A stretch of DNA of 12,395 nt from Chitinophagaceae bacterium UBA2789 (GTDB lineage: Bacteria > Bacteroidota > Bacteroidia > Chitinophagales > Chitinophagaceae). The notes beneath the pieces are model-generated. The model did not search any database. It was not told where the DNA came from and was given only the letters and a program-made list of their open reading frames with translations. Location of the stretch: contig DEHX01000083.1 of assembly GCA_002352145.1 (NCBI GenBank), positions 16,218 through 28,612 on the forward strand, read 5' to 3'. The number at the start of each line of letters is the position of its first letter. Positions within the stretch are counted from its first letter, which is position 1. Both the position numbers and the translations under genes were made by a program. Positions 7,526-12,395 of the stretch are shown here, in pieces.

Positions 7526-7533
7526 TATATTTG
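7526..7533 (+). promoter_or_regulatory. Candidate -7 promoter element for yggS
   Basis: TATATTTG matches TAnnTTTG exactly, 55 nt before the yggS start. Transcription from here would give a leader of around 45-50 nt containing the inverted repeat at 7566-7583. No clear -33 element is seen. Confidence 0.35.
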
Positions 7534-7565
7534 ATTTAAAAATATTGTTTTTTAGATTAAACAGC

Positions 7566-7583
7566 ATACCCTGTAAGGGGTAT
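7566..7583 (+). promoter_or_regulatory. Short hairpin just before the yggS start codon
   Basis: ATACCC at 7566-7571 and GGGTAT at 7578-7583 are perfect inverted copies with a 6-nt loop, ending 5 nt before the ATG at 7589. The purine run AAGGGG (7575-7580) at the loop and 3' arm resembles a Shine-Dalgarno sequence, so the stem would cover it. It may tune translation or be an operator; the function is inferred from position only. Confidence 0.35.
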
Positions 7584-7588
7584 AAATA

Positions 7589-8251
7589 ATGGCAATAAAT
7601 AAAGAAAACTATAACAGGATCAATGGAGAATTGGGGGCTTGTAATGTTGCATTAGTAGCAGTTTCCAAAACTAAACCAGTTGATGAAATCAGAGAACTAT
7701 ATGATCTTGGCCATCGTGACTTTGGAGAAAACTATGTGCAGGAAATGGCAGAAAAGGCGGAAAAACTTCCAAAAGATATCCACTGGCATTTCATAGGTCA
7801 CTTACAGACCAATAAAGTAAAATTTATCATCCCCTTTGTGCAACTCATTCAGGGAGTGGATAGTCTGAAATTGCTGAAGGAGATTAATAAACAGGCTGAC
7901 AAGGCAGGACGGGTTGTTGAATGCCTGTTACAAATGCATATAGCACAGGAAGAAACAAAGTTTGGTTTGGATAACAATGAATTGAAAGAAGTTTTGGGTA
8001 GCCTGGATGAGCTTAAAAGTGTCAAAGTCGTTGGGTTGATGGGAATGGCAAGCTTTACTGAGGACATGGATAAGGTCAGGAAAGAATTTTGCAGACTTAA
8101 AACCATTTTTGATGAGGTAAAACAAAGTCATCCCGATTTTCATATGTTATCAATGGGGATGAGCAGTGATTATAAGATTGCGATCGAAGAAGGTAGTAAC
8201 ATGGTGAGAATTGGAAGCTTATTATTTGGCGAGAGGTCAATCAAAAAGTAG
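7589..8251 (+). CDS. yggS: YggS/PLPBP family pyridoxal phosphate homeostasis protein
   Basis: This cytosolic protein binds pyridoxal 5'-phosphate in a TIM barrel of the alanine racemase N-terminal fold, has no known catalytic activity, and keeps free PLP and amino acid pools in balance. The 220 residues fit the family (about 220-235). The PLP lysine is K27 in VAVSKTKP; HFIGHLQTNK at 67-76 and the phosphate-binding SMGMSSDY at 188-195, followed by RIGSLLFGER at 207-216, are hallmark motifs. The N-terminus is slightly shorter than in E. coli, where the lysine is residue 36, but the start at 7589 is supported by the full first strand and by the nearby promoter-like element. It does not lie next to the proC, sepF or yggT genes that accompany it in other bacteria. 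The gene product is a near-certain call. Confidence 0.95.
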   Translation: MAINKENYNRINGELGACNVALVAVSKTKPVDEIRELYDLGHRDFGENYVQEMAEKAEKLPKDIHWHFIGHLQTNKVKFIIPFVQLIQGVDSLKLLKEINKQADKAGRVVECLLQMHIAQEETKFGLDNNELKEVLGSLDELKSVKVVGLMGMASFTEDMDKVRKEFCRLKTIFDEVKQSHPDFHMLSMGMSSDYKIAIEEGSNMVRIGSLLFGERSIKK

Positions 8252-8312
8252 CAAAAAACAGTTTACTGAAATCATGGAATAATTTGTATTTTTTCCCCTT
8301 TAAAAACCGGTA

Positions 8313-8789
8313 ATGCGGATATTTTTTACTTTTCTTGGTCTTGTTTTCTTTCTTTCTGTTAATGCGCAGACTGAAAGGGATACAGTGCTGAAGCGATGCC
8401 CGGTATTTATTACAGACACTGTCAGTTCAAATAACTTTTTCATTGAAGCAAGGCCTGCCACATTAAAGGTTTACAGGGTAAAAGGAAAGCTCACCATAGC
8501 AGTCGAGCAACGGGACCAGTTTTTTACCCTTTTCTTTCATGACAGGAAATTGAGGACCGGTAAATATGATATAGCCCCGGGTTCCAGAGGCAGCCGGGAA
8601 GTTGAAGCAACCTATTCATTCAAAACCGGTGACCAGGCTTCTTATATTTCACTTTCAAAAGGAACCATTGATGTATCTTTTGATAAGGAAAAGAAATTAT
8701 GGTTTCTGAAAGTAAATGGTATGATTGCAAACCTTGTCGACCGGTCAGTTACCTATTACAAAGTGAAGGCAGACCTGTCTGTTCTTTAG
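8313..8789 (+). CDS. Exported protein of unknown function (158 aa)
   Basis: I do not recognise a family. The protein starts with a clean signal peptide (MRIFFTFLGLVFFLSVNAQ), with cleavage expected after NA at residue 18, as is common in Bacteroidota. The mature part of about 140 residues is rich in alternating hydrophobic and polar residues with many Thr, Ser and Lys, which suggests an all-beta domain; there are no membrane segments and only one cysteine, C29. It starts 61 bp after yggS and ends 95 bp before the kinase gene on the same strand, so cotranscription with either is possible but not shown. A TAATTTG sequence at 8279-8285 is close to a -7 element with one base less spacing. Function unknown; a real gene is likely because the signal peptide and frame are intact. 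Confidence 0.72.
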   Translation: MRIFFTFLGLVFFLSVNAQTERDTVLKRCPVFITDTVSSNNFFIEARPATLKVYRVKGKLTIAVEQRDQFFTLFFHDRKLRTGKYDIAPGSRGSREVEATYSFKTGDQASYISLSKGTIDVSFDKEKKLWFLKVNGMIANLVDRSVTYYKVKADLSVL

Positions 8790-8821
8790 TCATTTTTCAA
8801 TAAAAAACCTCCCTTTTATCA

Positions 8822-8856
8822 GGTAAAATTGCCTTTTGGTGTAAAGCTGTTTACCC
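8822..8856. promoter_or_regulatory. GTAAA/TTTAC inverted repeats upstream of the kinase-regulator operon
   Basis: GTAAAGCTGTTTAC at 8841-8854 has 5-bp perfect inverted arms, extended by GG and CC one mismatch further out (8838-8856). A further GGTAAA at 8822-8827 is also the inverted partner of TTTACC at 8850-8855. The cluster sits about 30-60 bp before the kinase start, a natural place for a regulator site, for example autoregulation. This is inference from symmetry only. Confidence 0.3.
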
Positions 8857-8884
8857 GCCGGAATTTGTACATTTATTTAGCATT

Positions 8885-9913
8885 ATGTACAACAACAATC
8901 CATTTATCAAATACAGGTTGCACCATCTCTTCTTCTGGGTTGCTGTTTTCTTTGTCTGGTATTACTTCAGGGTTGACGACTATGCGGAAAAAGCTACCGC
9001 CTTCAGGGTGACGTTAATTAAAGTAATTGACCTGGCAATGATGATCTATATTACAAATTATGTATTTGTTCCTTTACTCTTATACAGAAAAAAATTCCTG
9101 TGGTTTGGATTTGCTTTTGTTTCGCTGATACTAATAAGCAGTATTGTGAAAATGAATATACTTGGCAGGATGCTGAATAACCCTGCCTTGTATAACTGGA
9201 GCAGCAACTGGAAGGGTCGTGTATACGACAATGTCCTGCCACATTTTTTTCTTGTTACAGCCGGGGTTGCCGTCAAATTACTTTTTGATTATTCCCGGTT
9301 ACAGCGCAGAGTGATGGAGATCGCTAAAGAAAAGGCTGAAGCCGAGCTGAATTTTCTCAAATCCCAGATTAATCCACATTTCATTTTCAATTCGCTGAAT
9401 TCAGTTTATTTTTTAATTGAAAAAGAGAACAAGGATGCCAGAACTGCACTCCAGAAATTTTCAGACATGCTGCGTTATCAACTCTATGAAATGAATGGAG
9501 CCAGGATACCGATTGAGAAGGAAGTAGCTTTTCTAAAAGATTATATGGACCTGCAACGGCTTAGGATTGATGAGAAGTATGAGGTGCAATTCAATCTTGA
9601 TAAATCAGTTAACGGTTTGCAGATTGAGCCCCTGTTGTTGATCCCGCTGGTAGAAAATGCCTTTAAATATGTTTCTCATCATACCGGGAAGAAAAATTTT
9701 GTGCATGTCAGTATCGGCCGGGAAAATGGCAGTTTTTGCCTTGAAGTGGAAAACTCAAAAGAAGATCATTCATCCTTGAATACCGGTACTGGTGGAATTG
9801 GTTTGCAAAACGTACAAAGAAGGCTCGAATTATTGTACCCGGGAAGGCATGAGTTGAAAATCAGGGAGACAGCGGATAATTTTTTAGTAAACCTCAAAAT
9901 TCAGCTATCATGA
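8885..9913 (+). CDS. LytS/YehU-type sensor histidine kinase
   Basis: This is an inner-membrane sensor kinase of the His_kinase (PF06580-like) plus HATPase_c class, which passes phosphate to a LytTR response regulator. The 342 residues start with about four hydrophobic membrane segments (roughly 13-29, 44-66, 71-90 and 117-135), with no recognisable extracellular sensor domain. A short coiled linker (about 136-160) leads to the phosphoacceptor motif QINPHFIFNSLN at 161-172 (H165). The ATP-binding domain shows the N box PLVENAFKY at 254-262 and the glycine-rich box GTGGIGLQNVQRRL at 301-314. The stop overlaps the start of the regulator gene (ATGA), so the two are translationally coupled and form a cognate pair. 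The stimulus is unknown. The start at 8885 leaves the first membrane helix complete; an out-of-frame ATG at 8829 does not matter. Confidence 0.93.
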   Translation: MYNNNPFIKYRLHHLFFWVAVFFVWYYFRVDDYAEKATAFRVTLIKVIDLAMMIYITNYVFVPLLLYRKKFLWFGFAFVSLILISSIVKMNILGRMLNNPALYNWSSNWKGRVYDNVLPHFFLVTAGVAVKLLFDYSRLQRRVMEIAKEKAEAELNFLKSQINPHFIFNSLNSVYFLIEKENKDARTALQKFSDMLRYQLYEMNGARIPIEKEVAFLKDYMDLQRLRIDEKYEVQFNLDKSVNGLQIEPLLLIPLVENAFKYVSHHTGKKNFVHVSIGRENGSFCLEVENSKEDHSSLNTGTGGIGLQNVQRRLELLYPGRHELKIRETADNFLVNLKIQLS

Positions 9914-10626
9914 GTATTCGTTGTGTCATAATCGATGATGAGCCATTAGCCAGGAAAGGGCTATGTGAATATATTAGTGACACTAATTTTCTTAAGCTGG
10001 AAGGAGAATTTGACTCGCCACTAAAAGCGGCTGACATGATAACAAGCGGTACTGCTCAACTTCTATTTCTTGACATAGAAATGCCCCGTATATCAGGGTT
10101 AGACTTTTTTAAAACCCTGATACAACCGCCACCAGTAATATTTACAACAGCATATCCACAATATGCACTGGAAGGATTTGAGGTAAATGCCCTGGATTAC
10201 CTGGTAAAACCTTTTTCTTTTGACAGGTTTTTAAAAGCAGCTATGAAGGCTAAGGAGTTTTATGAAGTGAGGGAAACAAACCAGCAGGAGGGAAAAGGCT
10301 CAGATTTCTTTTTCATTAAAGCAGACCAAAAACTAGTTAAAATTTTCTTTGATGACATATTATATGCCGAAGCGCTTCAGAATTATGTTGTTATTCATAC
10401 AACAACCAATAAGTATATTACTTACCTGACGTTTAAATCTGTGGAAGACTATCTTTCCTCCGACAAGTTTTTGAAAGTACACAAATCATACATTGTTGCT
10501 GCCTCTAAAATTGATAGTATTGAAACCGGCGATATCCGGATTGGCCAGGCACATATACCGATAAGCCGGAATCAGAAAGAAGAAGTAATGGATAAGCTGC
10601 TTAAAAACAGGTTTCTAAAGCGGTGA
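9910..10626 (+). CDS. LytTR-family response regulator
   Basis: This is the DNA-binding partner of the preceding kinase. The N-terminal receiver domain (about residues 1-120) has the acidic pair D9-D10, the phosphoacceptor D55 in FLDIEMPRISG, T80 and K100 in LVKPFSFDRF. The C-terminal LytTR domain (about 130-235) is seen from FFFIKADQKLVKI through LYAEALQNYVVIHT to FLKVHKSYIV and IPISRNQKEE; it binds promoter DNA through beta-strand edges rather than a helix-turn-helix. The 238 residues are the normal length. The start codon overlaps the kinase stop. Likely targets include its own operon, where inverted GTAAA/TTTAC motifs lie, and possibly the transglutaminase gene that follows 89 bp later; both are guesses. 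Confidence 0.95.
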   Translation: MSIRCVIIDDEPLARKGLCEYISDTNFLKLEGEFDSPLKAADMITSGTAQLLFLDIEMPRISGLDFFKTLIQPPPVIFTTAYPQYALEGFEVNALDYLVKPFSFDRFLKAAMKAKEFYEVRETNQQEGKGSDFFFIKADQKLVKIFFDDILYAEALQNYVVIHTTTNKYITYLTFKSVEDYLSSDKFLKVHKSYIVAASKIDSIETGDIRIGQAHIPISRNQKEEVMDKLLKNRFLKR

Positions 10627-10715
10627 GTTGAATAGTTTATCTTTTATATCATGTTTGTGATCTAAAAAAAACCAGTATTCAGTTGAATTAATTGTAAATT
10701 TAATTGACTTGAAGG

Positions 10716-11720
10716 ATGAGGACTTTTTTATTAATATCAATGCTATTGTCTTATTTCTGTGCTAAAGCCCAGAATAGTCCGGCAGAACTCTCTGCTAATT
10801 TGACAAAAAATTGCACAACAGATAAACAAAAAGTGTCAGCTATTTTCAACTGGATCACTGAAAATATTTCTTATAAAATAAGGCCCTTTCAAAAAATGCC
10901 GGTAATAGGTAATTCTCATTTAAGATGGGCAAGGGATTATCAAACAGTCTTTCCAGACTCAGTTGAATTGGAACCCTTAAATGAAAGAGTATCAAGAGAA
11001 GTGTTATGGAGCCGACAGGCTGTATGTGACGGGTATGCTAAACTGTTTACGACTTTATGTACATATGCTGGTATCAGGTCTGAGATTATTGTAGGGTATG
11101 CCCGGGGTAGCCTAAATAAGCCAACGGTAAAGTTTGGGGTAAATCATTACTGGAATGCAGTTTTTTTTGATAACGACTGGCATTTGCTTGATGTGACTTG
11201 GGCCAGTGGTTACATTGATCCTAAAAAGAAAGAATTTGTAAAAGAACTTGATCAAAACTATTTTTTAAGCAACCCAGAAAAATTTATCAAGGATCATTAT
11301 CCAGATGACCCAAGATGGACGTTGCTGCCGGATACCAAAATTCCGGATGAGTTCAGGTATTCACCTTTCAGGCAACGGTCTTTTAATAAGTACCACATAA
11401 CAGCTTATTATCCTTCAGCAGGCGTAATTAATGTAACGCAGGGAGATACTATTTTAATAGAGCTGGAAATGAACCTTTCAGAGGACCGGAAAATTTCACC
11501 AAGTGAACTTACTGATTCAACCCTTTTCAGTTATTCTGCCTCATGGATATTTCTTAATCCTGTAAAAACAGATCGAAGAGAAAACGGGGTCAAACGTTGT
11601 TTTTATTATTATCCTGTCAAGTCAACCCAGGTAAATTGGTTGTTTCTTGTCTATAATAACGATCTTGTTTTGCGCTATAGGGTAAAAGTCAGCGATATCA
11701 GGTCAACTGCCTCTTTGTGA
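10716..11720 (+). CDS. Exported transglutaminase-like domain protein
   Basis: This is a secreted protein with a papain-like transglutaminase fold, a class that in bacteria more often cleaves or modifies peptides than crosslinks them. A signal peptide covers residues 1-18, with cleavage expected after AKA before QNSP. The domain begins with a helical stretch containing VSAIFNWITENISY at 40-53 and shows the full catalytic triad: C104 in QAVCDGYAKLF, H144 in VNHYWNAV and D159 in HLLDVTWASG. The layout resembles the KY (kyphoscoliosis peptidase) group. From about 225 to the end at 334 lies an extra, probably beta-rich domain I do not recognise. An SD-like GAAGGA overlaps the start codon. It follows the LytTR regulator by 89 bp on the same strand and may be one of its targets. 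The substrate is unknown. Confidence 0.87.
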   Translation: MRTFLLISMLLSYFCAKAQNSPAELSANLTKNCTTDKQKVSAIFNWITENISYKIRPFQKMPVIGNSHLRWARDYQTVFPDSVELEPLNERVSREVLWSRQAVCDGYAKLFTTLCTYAGIRSEIIVGYARGSLNKPTVKFGVNHYWNAVFFDNDWHLLDVTWASGYIDPKKKEFVKELDQNYFLSNPEKFIKDHYPDDPRWTLLPDTKIPDEFRYSPFRQRSFNKYHITAYYPSAGVINVTQGDTILIELEMNLSEDRKISPSELTDSTLFSYSASWIFLNPVKTDRRENGVKRCFYYYPVKSTQVNWLFLVYNNDLVLRYRVKVSDIRSTASL

Positions 11721-11852
11721 TCCTGTGTTTTGCTGCTTACTTACAAAACCGGATTTAGGTTTTTGTATGAATTTGGAGCTTTGTCCTGAGGCGGCTTTAC
11801 TCTTCTTATCGTCTTTCTTTTTTCCCTTTTTGTTTTGATTCAGGAGCGACAT
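11703..11852 (-). CDS. Small, very basic 49-aa protein
   Basis: This short frame runs from an ATG at 11850-11852 to a TGA at 11703-11705 and encodes 49 residues. It opens with MSLLNQNKKGKKKDD, is very rich in Lys, Ser, Gln and Gly, has short hydrophobic spots (SKFIQKP, SGFVSKQ) at about 26-39, and ends in NTGSQRGS. It has no signal peptide or membrane segment and is probably disordered, as are small nucleic-acid or ribosome-associated basic proteins; that role is a guess. I have an impression of similar small Lys-rich proteins with a Gly-Ser-Arg-Gly-Ser-like tail in Chitinophagaceae, but this cannot be verified here. An exact -7 match lies 58 nt upstream. Its last 18 bp overlap the end of the convergent transglutaminase gene. 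Confidence 0.6.
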   Translation of the reverse strand: MSLLNQNKKGKKKDDKKSKAASGQSSKFIQKPKSGFVSKQQNTGSQRGS

Positions 11853-11910
11853 ATTTATTGTTTTATATCTTTAAAATTTGAAGTTATTTTCAGCTTATGC
11901 AGCTATCTGT

Positions 11911-11918
11911 CAAATTTA
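11911..11918 (-). promoter_or_regulatory. Candidate -7 element for the 49-aa gene
   Basis: The minus strand reads TAAATTTG, an exact TAnnTTTG match, 58 nt before the ATG of the small gene and after the end of the PsbP-like gene. The following leader is A-rich just before the ATG (AACAATAAAT), as is common at Bacteroidota starts. Confidence 0.4.
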
Positions 11919-11951
11919 TGATTTTCTATTTTTAAAATTAATCCGGCAGTT

Positions 11952-12395
11952 TCAATTCCTAAAAATTATTCCTGACATTATCTTTCGGGCAGTGGCATTA
12001 TGTTTATTGTTATTGGCTTCAGAGGTAAACGTCACCGTATATAGCCGGGTTTTGTAAAAACAAAACCATTGCACCATACGTACCTGAAAGCTTGTGTCAA
12101 CTTTGTTATAGCCGGAGTAAATGATTTCCGCAGCATCTGTATTATTCCATTTGAAGAATCGCTGGCTTTCTTCTTTAAATTCATTAAAGGCGGGTTTTAA
12201 ACTATTGGTTACGGAAGGGAACAGATCTTTAATTTTTATTTCTGTACCATAACCAGGATTGGTTGTAACGCTGATATTTATGTTCTCGAGAAAGTCATCT
12301 GAAGGGCTGTCGGCAGGTGATGTAAAGAAAACCCTTTTCCCTTCTTTCATTTTTGTGGTCCAGTTGGCTGGGTACTTTGCCGTGAATAAGACAGA
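11952..12395 (-). CDS. PsbP/DcrB-like protein (5' end cut by window edge)
   Basis: The frame is open to the right edge, so the visible 147 residues are the C-terminal part; an ATG at 12350 lies inside the conserved domain and is not the likely start, because the 15 residues before it continue the pattern (FTAKYPANWTTK). That YPANW segment, followed by VFFTSPADSPSDDFLENINIS and later TVTFTSEAN and a final ARKIMSGIIF, resembles PsbP/DcrB-type domains of small secreted or lipid-anchored proteins in Bacteroidota, often with unknown function. The expected fold is an antiparallel sheet with a helix, and the stretch FNEFKEESQRFFKW is helical. A signal peptide, if present, would lie beyond the window. 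The family call is by pattern and moderate; the partial nature is certain. Confidence 0.6.
   Translation of the reverse strand, partial: SVLFTAKYPANWTTKMKEGKRVFFTSPADSPSDDFLENINISVTTNPGYGTEIKIKDLFPSVTNSLKPAFNEFKEESQRFFKWNNTDAAEIIYSGYNKVDTSFQVRMVQWFCFYKTRLYTVTFTSEANNNKHNATARKIMSGIIFRN

Noticed and set aside
7331..7567. Minus-strand frame of 78 codons beginning near the yggS promoter
   Set aside because: It overlaps the 204-aa exported protein in another frame; that frame has a proper signal peptide, this one does not.
11853..11951. Strong terminator in the AT-rich gap before the small gene
   Set aside because: Only short imperfect stems such as AGCT/AGCT can be drawn, without a GC-rich stem followed by a T run.
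12350..12350. ATG at 12350 as start of the right-edge gene
   Set aside because: The frame is open upstream with domain-like sequence, so this Met is most likely internal.
1..12395. CRISPR array, tRNA, rRNA, insertion sequence or phage gene
   Set aside because: I found no spaced direct repeats of CRISPR kind, no cloverleaf-like or rRNA-like sequence, and no transposase or integrase motif in any frame.

Overview
The window looks like chromosomal DNA from a member of the Bacteroidota, most likely near Chitinophagaceae (inference). The reasons are a moderate AT-rich composition, several intergenic matches to the Bacteroidota -7 promoter element TAnnTTTG in the right orientation, a DUF4294 protein, a bacillithiol deacetylase of the BshB1 type, Sec signal peptides ending in xAQ, and a LytS-like kinase paired with a LytTR regulator. 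I see no tRNA, rRNA, insertion sequence, phage gene or CRISPR array. Coding density is high and most genes are housekeeping.

Left part, all on the minus strand (1-5591): a front-end type fatty acid desaturase cut by the left edge (1-974), the bacillithiol deacetylase bshB1 (1103-1840), a DUF4294 lipoprotein-like or secreted protein (1890-2600), and the cytochrome c maturation pair ccmE-ccmF (5163-5591 and 2667-5132). ccmE and ccmF are 30 bp apart and surely cotranscribed; DUF4294 and bshB1 follow closely and may be read through. CcmE carries Cys in place of the usual heme-binding His (CxxxY variant), and CcmF has an enlarged last periplasmic loop, so this is a variant System I.

Middle part: a divergent promoter region (5592-5746) leads to an acyl-CoA dehydrogenase on the plus strand (5747-6904). 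This converges, with only 2 bp between stops, on a secreted protein of unknown function (6907-7521, minus). A second divergent region (7522-7588) starts the YggS/PLPBP pyridoxal phosphate homeostasis protein (7589-8251), followed by another unknown secreted protein (8313-8789).

Right part: a two-gene signalling operon, LytS-like membrane histidine kinase (8885-9913) and LytTR response regulator (9910-10626), overlapping by ATGA, then a secreted transglutaminase-like protein (10716-11720). On the minus strand lie a 49-residue very basic protein (11703-11852), whose 3' end overlaps the transglutaminase gene, and a PsbP/DcrB-like protein (11952-12395) that enters from beyond the right edge.

The points most worth a second look are the 49-aa basic ORF, the CcmE Cys variant with its long CcmF, and helically spaced TTGGTWAA repeats upstream of the desaturase. 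I do not see a clearly new multi-gene system.
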